From JAPOXR01 sp965221935 (GTDB taxonomy: Bacteria > Pseudomonadota > Alphaproteobacteria > Rhodobacterales > Rhodobacteraceae), in NCBI GenBank assembly GCA_965221935.1, contig CBDCSZ010000063.1, positions 133,892 to 197,891 of the forward strand: a stretch of DNA of 64,000 bases, in the 5' to 3' direction. A program made the position numbers and the translations under genes. This document shows positions 34,378-43,779 of the stretch, piece by piece (positions within the stretch are counted from its first letter, which is position 1; each line of letters opens with the position of its first letter). The notes beneath the pieces are model-generated. The model was not told the DNA's origin, searched no databases, and saw only the letters and a program-made list of their open reading frames with translations.

Positions 34378-35007
34378 ATGACGGAGACCGTTCGAATGGA
34401 CCTCCCGAACCTTACGATCGTCGACGGCCTCTTGGCGTTTGTCATATTGCTCTCGGTGCTGCGCGGTTTTTCTCACGGTGGCATCAAGGAACTCGTGGGC
34501 GTGTCCGGCTGGGTGGTAAGCTTCGCTGTCGCCTTCATTTTCGGTCCCTCCGTCCGGCCGCTGATGCCGGAAATCGGCTTGTTCGGCGATTACGCCGATT
34601 CCTGCCTTATCGCTTCATTCCTGGCGTTTCTCTCGCTTTTCGCACTGACTCTGATCTGTTTCTCCCTGATTGCCCCGGTATTTGCGCGGACATCCAGCGG
34701 TTCCGCATTTGGCTCCGCTGACAGGCTGATCGGCATTGGTTTCGGCGTGGTACGGGGGGCGGTGATCCTGCTGGGCGCGTACATGCTCTACGACGCGCTG
34801 GTGCCCGATGTCGACAAGACCGACCTCCTGACATCTTCCGGAAGTTATGGCCTGCTTGAGGGAGCCTCGGATTTGCTGCGTGCATCTACCGTCGAGCGGG
34901 TGCCGACCTGGCTTGGCGCGCGACTTGAGGCGCTCGCCGAGGAATGCGTCGGGGAGTTGCCTAGCCTCGATTCGGGCGAGTTCCTTCAATTGCCAGCGGG
35001 TGAATGA
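34378..35007 (+). CDS. cvpA: CvpA family protein
   Basis: A 209-residue membrane protein of the CvpA/colicin V production family: four hydrophobic helices in the first two thirds, with VDGLLAFVILLSVLRGFSHGG at the start and RLIGIGFGVVRGAVILLG in the middle. An alternative start is ATG 34396 (MDLPNLTIVDG). CvpA supports envelope integrity and is often co-transcribed with purF. Here purF does not follow; about 320 bp later comes an SDR gene, the gene that often lies beyond purF in alphaproteobacteria. The C-terminal tail is soluble. Confidence 0.9.
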   Translation: MTETVRMDLPNLTIVDGLLAFVILLSVLRGFSHGGIKELVGVSGWVVSFAVAFIFGPSVRPLMPEIGLFGDYADSCLIASFLAFLSLFALTLICFSLIAPVFARTSSGSAFGSADRLIGIGFGVVRGAVILLGAYMLYDALVPDVDKTDLLTSSGSYGLLEGASDLLRASTVERVPTWLGARLEALAEECVGELPSLDSGEFLQLPAGE

Positions 35008-35323
35008 GTGCGGACGTCCTGCGACGTTTCCCTTGGCGTGTCTTACAAGCTTGATGAGGAAGCCGGGCTGCCGATGAGGCCCCGTGCGATTGCCGCGGGA
35101 CGATTGGATGCATTGCATCTGCTTGGAATTGGGCGCCGATTCCACCCGAAATCGCGTAGAGCCCATGTACAGGCGCCAGCGCGAACACACGCCGGCCGAC
35201 CGCTCTCGTCACCCGAAATTCGGTATTCGAACGATCCACCATTGCAGCAAGCTCGCGGTTCAATGCAGGCCTCTTCGCTGCGGGTAGGTTGCGGTTGACG
35301 CCGGCCTTGGAGACCTTTCGCGA
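35008..35323. other. 316 bp between cvpA and the SDR gene, no gene recognised
   Basis: The position where purF would be expected from alphaproteobacterial gene order. I looked for the N-terminal cysteine amidotransferase start (CGVFG) and the phosphoribosyltransferase end on both strands and saw neither. It contains one low-quality open frame with no family signal. Confidence 0.45.
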
Positions 35324-36034
35324 TTGCCCGCAATCATGGAACACGGACGCATCGCGCTCGTAACCGGTGCCTCGCGGGGACTGGGGGCGTCGGTCGCGGT
35401 AGAACTCGCCCGAAGAAAGTTCCATGTGATTGCGGTCGCACGCACAGAGGGAGCTCTCATCGAATTGGATGACCGAATTCGGGCAACGGGGTCCTCGGCA
35501 ACCCTTGCGACTCTGGACCTGACCGATCACGCCGGAATACTCCGCCTTGCAGATTCGATTCGTCAACGATGGGGGCTCCTCGATGCTCTCATTCACGCGG
35601 CGGCCAGAGCCGCCCCCTTTTCCCCCGTCACCTCCATCGAACCGGATGACCTTATGGCGCTCATGCGCACCAATGTGGACGCGACCCGCGCGCTTATCGC
35701 TGCTCTTGATGGCCTGCTTCGAGCCTCTGCCATCGGTCTTGCGGCTTTTGTGGTCGACGACCCCAAGCCCAGTTCATTTCGGGGAGCCTACGCGGCCTCG
35801 AAATTGGCCATGTCCGCACTCGTCAGGGCGTATGCCTCCGAAACCCGCCGTTCCGGATTGCGCGTGGTGCGGATATTGCCGCCACCCATGGCAACCGCAA
35901 TTCGCGCACGAGGATATCCCGGGGAGGATGCAAGCGCAGCGTGCCTACCAGAAGAGATTGGCGAGCGGCTGGTCTCCGCACTTCTTGAGGACGAATTGCC
36001 TTCCGGCGGGCTGCTAGATCTTCGTCGCGAATGA
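35324..36034 (+). CDS. SDR-family oxidoreductase
   Basis: About 236 residues of a classical short-chain dehydrogenase. The dinucleotide-binding motif ALVTGASRGLGASVAVELA is in the first 30 residues, ALIHAAARA stands in place of the NAG motif, and YAASKLAMSALVRAY carries the catalytic Tyr and Lys (YxxxK). A TTG at 35324 or the ATG at 35336 (MEHGRIALVTG) could start it; the ATG gives the more usual N-terminus. The substrate is unknown. The gene ends 8 bp from the end of der on the other strand. Confidence 0.88.
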   Translation: MPAIMEHGRIALVTGASRGLGASVAVELARRKFHVIAVARTEGALIELDDRIRATGSSATLATLDLTDHAGILRLADSIRQRWGLLDALIHAAARAAPFSPVTSIEPDDLMALMRTNVDATRALIAALDGLLRASAIGLAAFVVDDPKPSSFRGAYAASKLAMSALVRAYASETRRSGLRVVRILPPPMATAIRARGYPGEDASAACLPEEIGERLVSALLEDELPSGGLLDLRRE

Positions 36035-36041
36035 ATCGGCT

Positions 36042-37403
36042 TCAGCGTTTCGTGATGTAGGGATTCTCGCTCCCTCTCACCATCAAACGCAGCGGTACGC
36101 CGGCAAACCCGAACGAATCCCGCAGACCGTTCACCAGAAACCTGCGATAGGATGTGTCGAGTTCCCGCGGACGCGAAGCGAACAGCGCAAAGGTCGGTGG
36201 GCGAATATTTGTCTGGGTCAGATACCGCAATCGGATTCGACGCCCTCTAACTGCCTTGGGGGGATGCCGCTCAACCTCTCCTTCCAACCACCGATTCAAT
36301 GCGCCGGTGCCGACGCGCCGCTGCCAGACGGCGTGCATTTCCAGCGCACCGGCCATGATGCGATCAACCCCTTTGCCGTTCAGCGCAGAGACCGGCACCA
36401 GCGGCGTGCCTCGCAACTCGGGCAACAATTTGGCAAACGCCTCCGAGAGCGACGCCAGACGGCTCTTTCGGGCCTGGATCAGATCCCACTTGTTCAACGC
36501 CACCACCACGGCCCGCCCTTCCTGTTCGGCCAGACTGGCAAGTCTCAAGTCCTGCTGTTCGAACGCCGATTTCGCATCCAAGAGAAGCACTACGACCTCG
36601 CAATAACGAACGGCCCGCAGGGCGTCTCCGGCGGCGAGGTTTTCCTCCCTGCCTCTTGCGCCCTTCCGCCGGCGCAAACCTGCGGTATCCACCAGCAGGA
36701 AGTCGTTTTCCTGAAATCGGAACGGAACGGTGATCGAGTCGCGGGTCAGTCCAGATTCCGGACCGGCCGCCAGTCGCTCTTTCCCGATCAACTTGTTGAT
36801 CAGCGTCGATTTCCCGACATTGGGTCGTCCAATCACCGCTATTCGGATGGGCCGCTCCGGGAGTGCCTCCGCCGCCGTCTCCATCGGGGACTCATTCCCT
36901 TGTGCCAGCGAACGTGCGATGGGCCGCAACGCACGATAGATGTCCCCCATTCCGATTCCATGCTCCGCCGAAACCGCGACCGGCTCTCCCAAGCCCAATT
37001 CCCACAATTCATCCACGCCGAGCCTGCCCGGGCCGGATTCCGCCTTGTTTGCAACGATGACCACGGGAATGCCCGCCCGGCGAATGACGGAAGCAAGCGA
37101 ATAATCGGCGGCGGTCAGACCCGCTCTTGCATCGATGACGAACAGGCAGGCATGGGATTCTCCGATAGCTTGGCCCGTAAGCCGACGCAGTTGCCCGGAA
37201 AGCGAGCTGGAATCTCCTTCTTCATGCCCTGCAGTATCCAACACCCGAAAAGAAAGGTCGCCGATTTGGGCGTCGCCGTCTCGGATGTCTCGAGTCATGC
37301 CGGGACGTTCGCTGACAAGCGCCTGCTTTCGTCCGATGAGGCGATTGAAGAGAGTGGACTTTCCCGCGTTCGGTCGGCCCACAATGGCAACGGTAAACGC
37401 CAT
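36042..37403 (-). CDS. der: Ribosome biogenesis GTPase Der (EngA)
   Basis: A 453-residue double GTPase needed for 50S subunit maturation. The first G domain begins AIVGRPNAGKSTLFNRL (residues 6-22) with DTAGHEEGD. The second begins AVIGRPNVGKSTLINKL (about 195-211) with DTAGLRRR and NKWDL. The C-terminal KH-like domain follows (RYLTQTNIRPPTFALFASRP). The first-domain effector region (DxxG) reads DTAGHEEGDSSSL, slightly unusual. It is the last gene of a minus-strand run with bamB and the TPR-like protein, a conserved alphaproteobacterial arrangement. The frame is complete. Confidence 0.97.
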   Translation of the reverse strand: MAFTVAIVGRPNAGKSTLFNRLIGRKQALVSERPGMTRDIRDGDAQIGDLSFRVLDTAGHEEGDSSSLSGQLRRLTGQAIGESHACLFVIDARAGLTAADYSLASVIRRAGIPVVIVANKAESGPGRLGVDELWELGLGEPVAVSAEHGIGMGDIYRALRPIARSLAQGNESPMETAAEALPERPIRIAVIGRPNVGKSTLINKLIGKERLAAGPESGLTRDSITVPFRFQENDFLLVDTAGLRRRKGARGREENLAAGDALRAVRYCEVVVLLLDAKSAFEQQDLRLASLAEQEGRAVVVALNKWDLIQARKSRLASLSEAFAKLLPELRGTPLVPVSALNGKGVDRIMAGALEMHAVWQRRVGTGALNRWLEGEVERHPPKAVRGRRIRLRYLTQTNIRPPTFALFASRPRELDTSYRRFLVNGLRDSFGFAGVPLRLMVRGSENPYITKR

Positions 37404-37454
37404 TTGACTGCTTGCTTCGCACCCGCCGCACGCGCATCGCTGGAACCGAGGGCG

Positions 37455-38795
37455 CTATTGAATTGCCAGAAGTCGTCCGTCGTTCAGGAACACATAGACA
37501 ATGCCCCCGGCGACAATGGGTGACGCGGTCGCCGGCGCGCCAAGGTCGAACCGCGCGCGCTCCGTCCCGATCTCCGCATCGACTCCGAACAACTGCCCTG
37601 TCGAAGAAGCGACAAGTACGAGTCCACCGGCCACTATGGGTCCAGAGTACAGAATTGGATCTTCATGATCCTCCGGATCTTCAAAGGCCGGCAAGGAATA
37701 CCGCCAAAACACTCCCCCGTCGTCTGCAGACAAACGCAAGAGATTTCCACCGACATCTACCAAGTACACCGAGTCCTGCATGACCCAAGCGGTGTCTCCG
37801 GGTCCGATGCCGCGTTCCCAGCTTTTTTCGCCAGTGCGCCAGTCAACGGCGGCGAACGCGCCACTGCGCGTGCCGGCGAATACTCGATCCTCCCCAATTA
37901 CCGGTGAAGATGTAATGTCCGAAAACGCCGCCATCGGTGTATTCCGGGACGCACCCGACAGAATGGACTTCCAGACTTCCCCGCCCGCCTCCGTTTCGTA
38001 TCCGATGAGTTCGCCGGAAGCGAACGGAACCACAAGAACACCATCGCGCGCAGCCGGCGCGGCCGCGTTCAGAAAGCCCACCGAAGCGCCGGCGCCCCTG
38101 GCCGTCCAGGCCTTCTTGCCGGAGCCTGCGTCAAACACATGAACGACATCGTCTCTCGCGACCGCAGCAACCCTTCCGTCCGCAATCACCGGCGCGGCGT
38201 GAACAGGTGCGGAAACGGAAGCATTCCAAAGAACTTGACCGGAGCGGGCATCCAGCGCCAGCATTTCCCCGTACCCAGTAGCGACGTACAGAACGCCTTG
38301 TTCCAAGCCGAGGCCACCCCCGATTCCTTCGCCTTCCGAGTCTCCCGGAGGTACGACGCTTGTGCTCCAGACCGCCTGCCCGGAATTCACGTCCACGGCA
38401 TGCACGACGGAGTTTGCATCAAGCAGGAATACATGGTCATGCGCGATCACGGGTTCCGCCGCAATCGGCCAGTCGGAATTTATCGAGGCTCTCGTTTCGA
38501 ATTCCCACGCAATCGCGAAATTCGCTGCGAATTCCGGATGAAAATTCCCGCCTCCGGAACTCCCCGCAAATTGCGGCCAGGATTGATTGGGCACTGCGTC
38601 GGGTAGCGGTGCCGCCTCGAGGGCGGAATCGCCCGCAAGCGCGCTTACCACTTGCCGAACAGGAATTCGCTCCCCCGGAAGTCCTTGCTCGTCTTCGGCA
38701 CAGGCGGTTGCAAGGGCGAGAAGTCCGACGACAAGAACGCATCTGATCGCGCAAGAGCACTCTCCGGCCAGCGACGAATGGGGGAATATCTTCAA
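37455..38795 (-). CDS. bamB: Outer membrane assembly lipoprotein BamB (PQQ-like beta-propeller)
   Basis: A 446-residue lipoprotein. The signal peptide ends in a lipobox, ALATAC, with the acylated cysteine at residue 32. The rest is a WD/PQQ-type eight-bladed propeller: repeated blades contain V-x-A-x-D-x-x-x-G-x-x-x-W units such as VHAVDVNSGQAVWS, MLALDARSGQVLWN and AFAAVDWRTGEKSWE. BamB is an accessory part of the BAM complex that folds outer membrane beta-barrels. The start overlaps the preceding gene by 4 bp (ATGA at 38792-38795), and der follows. Frame and length are normal. Confidence 0.92.
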   Translation of the reverse strand: MKIFPHSSLAGECSCAIRCVLVVGLLALATACAEDEQGLPGERIPVRQVVSALAGDSALEAAPLPDAVPNQSWPQFAGSSGGGNFHPEFAANFAIAWEFETRASINSDWPIAAEPVIAHDHVFLLDANSVVHAVDVNSGQAVWSTSVVPPGDSEGEGIGGGLGLEQGVLYVATGYGEMLALDARSGQVLWNASVSAPVHAAPVIADGRVAAVARDDVVHVFDAGSGKKAWTARGAGASVGFLNAAAPAARDGVLVVPFASGELIGYETEAGGEVWKSILSGASRNTPMAAFSDITSSPVIGEDRVFAGTRSGAFAAVDWRTGEKSWERGIGPGDTAWVMQDSVYLVDVGGNLLRLSADDGGVFWRYSLPAFEDPEDHEDPILYSGPIVAGGLVLVASSTGQLFGVDAEIGTERARFDLGAPATASPIVAGGIVYVFLNDGRLLAIQ

Positions 38796-39496
38796 CTGCC
38801 TTCTCCCTGACCGAACTCAACTGTCTGCGCACGCGCGACTTCCCGCATTGCCCGAAGTCGCGCACCCATTTGAGCCGAAAGCTCCGGCGTTTCCAATAGG
38901 TTGTGAAGTAGTTCGAGCGCACCTGCCGCGTCCCCCGCCACCAGCAGCGCGCCCGCCAGGAACTCCCGCGCAACCAGCCCGTATATACGGCTTTCTAGCG
39001 CCAGCGGGCGGAGCGCGGCAACCAATTCCTCCGCCGACATGTTCTCGGAATTCGCCATTACGGCTTTCAATTCCGCCAGTTCCCGATAAACGGGCTGAAT
39101 TCCTTCCTCAACCGCGATACCGCGGTACAACTCCCTGGCGCGAGCAGAGTCTCCTGCCTTCAGCCATTCAGAGGCAGCCCGAAATCGTGCGATCAGCGCG
39201 TATCCGGAATCGGATTCGGCAGCGAGCGACTCCAGAGCGCCGGCGGTTTCGGAGGATCCCTCATTCGCCGTAACCGCGAGAAACGCTTCCATCTGCGCAC
39301 GGGCCTTCTGCTCCGCGTCGCGCGCCATCCAATCGCGCCCTGCCAACCCCGCTACGATCACGACAATCGCACCAATCCCGTAGGGTCCGTAGCGCCGCCA
39401 CAGCCGAAACATTCGGTCACGGCGAACTTCCTCTGCCACTTCTACCAGAAATGTATCTCTTTCGGTCACGCCATTCTCTCCTGCGCGTTCCTTCAA
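38792..39496 (-). CDS. YfgM-like tetratricopeptide membrane protein
   Basis: About 234 residues. The N-terminus is cytoplasmic (FLVEVAEEVRRDRMFRLWRRYG), followed by one membrane helix near residues 37-52 (YGIGAIVVIVAGLAG), then a periplasmic helical region of TPR_21 type (ALIARFRAASEWLKAGDSARARELYRGIA, FLAGALLVAGDAAGALELLHNLL). YfgM-type proteins help chaperone envelope proteins near the Sec translocon. The direct overlap with bamB and the presence of der fit the known gene order. A GTG (V10, TERDTF...) is an alternative start, more like homologues. Confidence 0.85.
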   Translation of the reverse strand: MKERAGENGVTERDTFLVEVAEEVRRDRMFRLWRRYGPYGIGAIVVIVAGLAGRDWMARDAEQKARAQMEAFLAVTANEGSSETAGALESLAAESDSGYALIARFRAASEWLKAGDSARARELYRGIAVEEGIQPVYRELAELKAVMANSENMSAEELVAALRPLALESRIYGLVAREFLAGALLVAGDAAGALELLHNLLETPELSAQMGARLRAMREVARAQTVEFGQGEGS

Positions 39497-40037
39497 ATTG
39501 TTCGCCGCTTCCGGGGAAAACGCTTTAGAGCAAGCGTACTAGAATTCGTTCTTGCACTCGCTCCTTCCCTCCTATTCGCGGAAGTAAGGTGGTTGTCAAG
39601 CGGTTGGCGGCCAACCGGAGTTCCGATCAAGAGACTGCCCACTGCGACGCGACCAAGGCCGCGGCCTCGCAAAACCAAATGCTACCTGGTCTTCTCGCTG
39701 CAGAAACGCCGGATGTTCTTTCGCAACCCGGTCGCAGCGAATCACTGGAATTTGGTGGTTCCGGACGCGAATCACCAAGCGGAACGGCGCTTCGGCACCG
39801 AACACGCAGGGATTGGGAACGCCGCCCCGGGGCACCAGATACTGCGGCCTAAGGCAAGGTTCGCGTTCCTGTTTTCAAGCCCGCCGCAACTTGGAACCGC
39901 AACCGGAATTTGACTCGGGCCATTGTATCCTCAACGATTGAACTCCCTAACCATCAGGCTCTTCAATAACGGACCGCCGAACACGAAATGGCGTTCCGCG
40001 GCCAAACGGAAGGCCTGTGCCGAAGGAGAGCATACCC
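39497..40037. other. 541 bp divergent intergenic region, no gene recognised
   Basis: Between the YfgM-like gene and the nucleotidase gene. An imperfect hairpin (TTGGTGGTTC...GAATCACCAA, 39751-39777, 7-nt loop with G-U pairing) is present but no T run follows. The last 20 bp hold AAGGAG (40023-40028), the ribosome-binding site of the nucleotidase. No coding sequence can be supported. Confidence 0.45.
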
Positions 40038-41558
40038 ATGAAAACTGTGCCAAGAATTTTCTCCCGGGTTTTCGCCGGACTTGCCCTGTCTGCCCTGCTC
40101 CTTGTTGCCGGAAGGGGCATGGCCGAACCCATCGAGCTGACAATCGTTCACTTCAACGATTTGGACCGAATGGAAGAGAGCGGAGGCAAAGGAGGCATCG
40201 CGCGACTGGCTGCGGTGATCAATAGCGAACGGCAGATGTCCGAGAACACAATTGTCACCTTCGCAGGCGATGCGATTTCGCCTTCCCTGATGTCCGGCAT
40301 CGACAAGGGCGTGCACATGATCGACCTCCTGAACCAACTCGGCCTCACTGCGATGGCCGTTGGCAATCACGAGTACGATTTTGGACCCGAAATCGCCAAG
40401 AAGCGCTTTGCCCAAGCAAATTTCCCGGTGCTGGGCGCCAACAATATTGACGCCGACGGCGAGATCGTCGATGGCGTCCAGGCTTCCATTCTCGTTGACG
40501 TTGGCCCATACAAGGTCGGAATTTTCGGGTTGACCACCCCTGGAACGAGTGTGAAATCCAGCCCGGGCGAGGTCACATTCAGTGACGTCGCGGAAGTGGC
40601 CTCGGAACAGTCGACCGCTTTGCGTGAGGCGGGTGCCAACCTGGTTATCGCTCTCGCCCATACCGATGTTGGAGAGGATGCCGCGCTGGTCGAGCAAGGC
40701 GCGGTCGATTTGCTGCTCAGCGGCGATGACCACCAATTGCGCGTGGAACTCGACGGCGATGTGCTGTTCGTCGAATCCGCTTCCCAGGCGGACTGGGTCA
40801 CCATGATCGACCTCACGCTGGATGAGGTGGAGAGGCGTGGCAATATGCGGTTTGAGTGGGCCCCCTCCGTACGAATCATCGATACTGCGCGCATTTCACC
40901 CGATCCCACACTGGCGGCCGCGGTCCAGGCCTATCAGGACCAACTTTCCAGTGAACTCGATGTGGAAATCGGCACGGCCACGACGGAACTCGACAGTCGC
41001 CGCTCCTCTGTTCGTGGAGGCGAGTCCGCGATCGGCAACCTGATCACAGACGCCATGCGATCGTCAACAGGATCGGATGTTGCGATGACCAACGGCGGGG
41101 GCATACGGGGCGACACCATCTATCCGCCCGGCACGGTCCTGCTGCGGCGCGATATCCTTACGGAACTGCCTTTCGGCAACAAGACGATCATGCTTGAGTT
41201 GACAGGCCGCGAATTGGTTTCGGCGCTGGAGAACGGTTTCAGCAAGATGGAGGAAGGCTCCGGACGGTTCCCCCAAGTGGCAGGACTGAAGGTCGTCTAT
41301 GATCCATCCAGGCCGCCCGGCGAGCGGGTGATCAATGTCATGCATGAAGGCGCCGAACTCGATTTGGATGCGACCTATACGTTGGCGACAAACGACTTCA
41401 TGGGAAACGGCGGTGACGGTTATGACATGCTTGAGCAAAGGAAGCGCCTAGTCGACGCCAATGCCGGAACGTTGATGGCGACCCAGGTAATTGCGTATAT
41501 CGCCGCGCAGGGTGCCGTTTCACCCGTTGTCGAGGGTCGGCTCCAGACGGCAAATTGA
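40038..41558 (+). CDS. Secreted bifunctional metallophosphatase/5'-nucleotidase (UshA family)
   Basis: A 506-residue secreted enzyme. ATG 40038 follows AAGGAG at the right distance; the signal peptide runs to about GRGMAEP. The metallophosphatase domain has VHFNDLDRMEE, FAGDAISPS, VGNHEYDFG, ALAHTDVG and LSGDDHQL, and the C-terminal 5'-nucleotidase domain has TNGGGIRGD and LPFGN. It should hydrolyse nucleotides or related phosphates in the periplasm to scavenge phosphate and nucleosides. Two metal sites differ from classical UshA: NDxDR instead of NDxHG, and GDDH instead of GHxH. I recall a UshA subgroup with FNDxDRM, so this need not mean loss of activity. A strong terminator follows. Confidence 0.9.
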   Translation: MKTVPRIFSRVFAGLALSALLLVAGRGMAEPIELTIVHFNDLDRMEESGGKGGIARLAAVINSERQMSENTIVTFAGDAISPSLMSGIDKGVHMIDLLNQLGLTAMAVGNHEYDFGPEIAKKRFAQANFPVLGANNIDADGEIVDGVQASILVDVGPYKVGIFGLTTPGTSVKSSPGEVTFSDVAEVASEQSTALREAGANLVIALAHTDVGEDAALVEQGAVDLLLSGDDHQLRVELDGDVLFVESASQADWVTMIDLTLDEVERRGNMRFEWAPSVRIIDTARISPDPTLAAAVQAYQDQLSSELDVEIGTATTELDSRRSSVRGGESAIGNLITDAMRSSTGSDVAMTNGGGIRGDTIYPPGTVLLRRDILTELPFGNKTIMLELTGRELVSALENGFSKMEEGSGRFPQVAGLKVVYDPSRPPGERVINVMHEGAELDLDATYTLATNDFMGNGGDGYDMLEQRKRLVDANAGTLMATQVIAYIAAQGAVSPVVEGRLQTAN

Positions 41559-41642
41559 GTTCTCCGCTCTTCGGAGCCCGGTTTCCGAGGTGGTTCGGAT
41601 AGGCTGGCTACCCAAAGCGACTTGGGAGCCCGAATGATTGAA

Positions 41643-41672
41643 GGCCCGGAGCGATCATTGTCGCTCCGGGCC
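41643..41672 (+). terminator. Intrinsic terminator after the nucleotidase gene
   Basis: GGCCCGGAGCGA (41643-41654) and TCGCTCCGGGCC (41661-41672) form a perfect 12-bp stem with a 6-nt loop, followed by TGTTT. It lies 85 bp after the nucleotidase stop. The T tract is short, but the stem is very stable. Confidence 0.85.
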
Positions 41673-41841
41673 TGTTTGCCTCGAACCTGCGAATGGTGCG
41701 AACGGGTGAGCGGGCACCACAAGCCGCAAACTCCCGGGGAGTGCACCCTTGTCGAGGCGGCTCCTTTCGCTTGAAGAACTGCCGGTTGGCACCTATTTCT
41801 CTACCGCGTAGCGCATTGGTTCGAGGTCAGGAAGAACGCTC

Positions 41842-42120
41842 ATGCCACCCTTTGTCTGGCTGCTGGACACCTTAATCGATGTTGCGGTTTTTCTTGTGCT
41901 CGCCCAAGCCATCATGAGTTGGCTTGTCGCGTTCAATATCGTGAACATGAGACAGCGGTTCATTGCGTCAATCTGGTTCGCGATCAATCGACTGACCGAA
42001 CCGATTTACCGGCCCATCCGAAGAATCATGCCCAACCTGGGGGGAATCGATATCACTCCGATGATCGTGATCATCGGATTGCTTTTCCTGCGGCAACTCG
42101 TCTATTTCTATCTTGTCTGA
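41842..42120 (+). CDS. yggT: YggT family membrane protein
   Basis: A 92-residue protein with two membrane helices (LIDVAVFLVLAQAIMSWLVAF and ITPMIVIIGLLFLRQLVYFYL) around the conserved RLTEPIYRPIRRIMPNLGGID loop, which defines the YggT family. Its role is not settled; it is often linked to division-plane or osmotic functions. It is a short complete gene, convergent with argG (10 bp apart). Confidence 0.92.
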   Translation: MPPFVWLLDTLIDVAVFLVLAQAIMSWLVAFNIVNMRQRFIASIWFAINRLTEPIYRPIRRIMPNLGGIDITPMIVIIGLLFLRQLVYFYLV

Positions 42121-42129
42121 GAAGAACTT

Positions 42130-43359
42130 CTACTGCGCATTCTCGGCTGCGGCGCGATTTCGATAGGCGAGCAGGCGGAGTCGAAGCGCATTGAGCCGAA
42201 TGAACCCCGTAGCGTCCCTCTGGTCGTAGACCTCAGTGCCCCCTTCAAAGGTTGCGTGCGCCTCCGAATAGAGCGATCGTTCGGACGTGCGCCCGACAAC
42301 CGACGCCGACCCCTTGAACAGTTTCAGGCGGACGACTCCGGATACTTGCTCCTGACTCCGGTCGACTGCTGCCTGCAGCATCTCCCGCTCGGGACTGAAC
42401 CAAAAACCGAAATAGACGAGTTCCGCATAGCGTGGCATGAGCTCATCTTTCAAATGTGCGGCCCCTCGGTCGAGCGCAATTTGTTCAATTCCGCGGTGCG
42501 CCGCCAGGAGCAGCGTCCCGCCAGGCGTTTCGTAGATTCCGCGGCTCTTCATGCCAACGTACCGGTTTTCCACCAGATCGAGCCGCCCGACGCCGTGTCG
42601 TCCGCCAATCTTGTTCAGCCTGGCAAGGAGGTCGGCCGGCCCCAATAATTCGCCGTTCACCGAACTCGCGTCGCCCCGCACAAATCCGAGTTCCACATAT
42701 TCCGCCTCGTCGGGCGCTTCTTCCGGGGCCCGTGTTCTCTGATACACGTGACCTGGGGCTTCCGTGGCGGGGTCTTCGAGAATTTTCCCCTCCGACGAGG
42801 TATGCAACAAGTTGGCGTCAACAGAAAACGGCGCTTCGCCACGTTTGTCCTTTGGAATCGGAACACCGTGTTCTTCCGCCCAACGAACCAAATCGCCGCG
42901 AGAAGTGAGACTCCATTCACGCCAAGGTGTTACGATCCGAATGTCGGGATCAAGCGCATAGGCGGATACCTCCAGCCGAACCTGGTCGTTTCCCTTGCCC
43001 GTGGCGCCATGTGCGATGGCATCGGCTCCGGTTTCGTGAGCCAAGGCTACCAGGTGCTTGGCGATCAAGGGACGGGCGATGGGAGTGCCCAGAAGATATT
43101 GTCCTTCGTAAAGCGCGTTGGCCCGAAACATGGGAAACACGAAATCGCGCACGAATTCTTCACGAAGGTCTCGGATATGCACGTTTTCCGGACGAACACC
43201 GATCCGCTCCGCATTGCCCCGAACCGCATCGAGATCGTCGCCTTGACCGATTTCGGCGGTGAACGCAATGACTTCGGCTCCACGCTCGACCTGCAACCAA
43301 CGGGCGATAATGGAAGTATCGAGGCCTCCCGAATACGCGAGAACAATCTTGGCGGCCAC
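42130..43359 (-). CDS. argG: Argininosuccinate synthase
   Basis: A 409-residue enzyme joining citrulline and aspartate using ATP in arginine synthesis. The PP-loop AYSGGLDTSIIARWL (residues 8-22) binds ATP. YLLGTPIARPLIAK, HGATGKGNDQVRLE and PWREWSLTSRGDLVRWAEEHG follow in the normal order. The frame is intact and of normal length. It is immediately preceded on the same strand by a rhodanese-like gene (4 bp apart), so the two are likely co-transcribed. Confidence 0.97.
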   Translation of the reverse strand: MAAKIVLAYSGGLDTSIIARWLQVERGAEVIAFTAEIGQGDDLDAVRGNAERIGVRPENVHIRDLREEFVRDFVFPMFRANALYEGQYLLGTPIARPLIAKHLVALAHETGADAIAHGATGKGNDQVRLEVSAYALDPDIRIVTPWREWSLTSRGDLVRWAEEHGVPIPKDKRGEAPFSVDANLLHTSSEGKILEDPATEAPGHVYQRTRAPEEAPDEAEYVELGFVRGDASSVNGELLGPADLLARLNKIGGRHGVGRLDLVENRYVGMKSRGIYETPGGTLLLAAHRGIEQIALDRGAAHLKDELMPRYAELVYFGFWFSPEREMLQAAVDRSQEQVSGVVRLKLFKGSASVVGRTSERSLYSEAHATFEGGTEVYDQRDATGFIRLNALRLRLLAYRNRAAAENAQ

Positions 43360-43363
43360 CTCC

Positions 43364-43765
43364 CTACCTTTCTCTGCTAACTGGCCCGCCCGCCTTCACC
43401 CACGCCCCAAATCCGCCTGCGATATGCATGACGGGATTCAAGCCCATGTCCTGTGCAGTCTTGGTCGCGAGTGCGGAACGGAGGCCACCCGCGCAAAACA
43501 ATACATAGGTCATTCCTTGCCCATCGAACTCCAGCTTGTGATAGGGACTGTCGGAGTCGATCCAGAATTCCAGCATCCCTCTCGGGCAATGAAATGCCCC
43601 CTGGATCCGTCCGTCCCGGGCGAGTTCGCGAATGTCCCGGAGGTCAACCAGCAGGTGATCTTCGCGAGCGGACACCGCAATCGCCTCTTCCCCCGAAATC
43701 GCCCGGATTTCAGCGTTCGCCTCATCAAGCATGGCGCGCAGGCTGCGTGCCGGTCTTACGGTCAT
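43364..43765 (-). CDS. Rhodanese-like domain protein
   Basis: A 133-residue single rhodanese domain from ATG 43765 (MTVRPARSLRAML). VDLRDIRELARDGRIQGAFH is the conserved first half, and YVLFCAGGLRSALA carries the active-site cysteine in the loop CAGGLRS. GFGAWVKAGGPV is the usual end. It is predicted to carry sulfur as a persulfide in the cytoplasm; the acceptor is unknown. The frame continues upstream as junk overlapping the thiolase relic, so the internal ATG is the better start. It sits 4 bp before argG. Confidence 0.88.
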   Translation of the reverse strand: MTVRPARSLRAMLDEANAEIRAISGEEAIAVSAREDHLLVDLRDIRELARDGRIQGAFHCPRGMLEFWIDSDSPYHKLEFDGQGMTYVLFCAGGLRSALATKTAQDMGLNPVMHIAGGFGAWVKAGGPVSRER

Positions 43766-43779
43766 GATTCCCCCTACTG

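Noticed and set aside
36264..37523. A 419-codon plus-strand frame opposite der
   Set aside because: It overlaps the conserved GTPase Der on the minus strand and has no recognisable motif.
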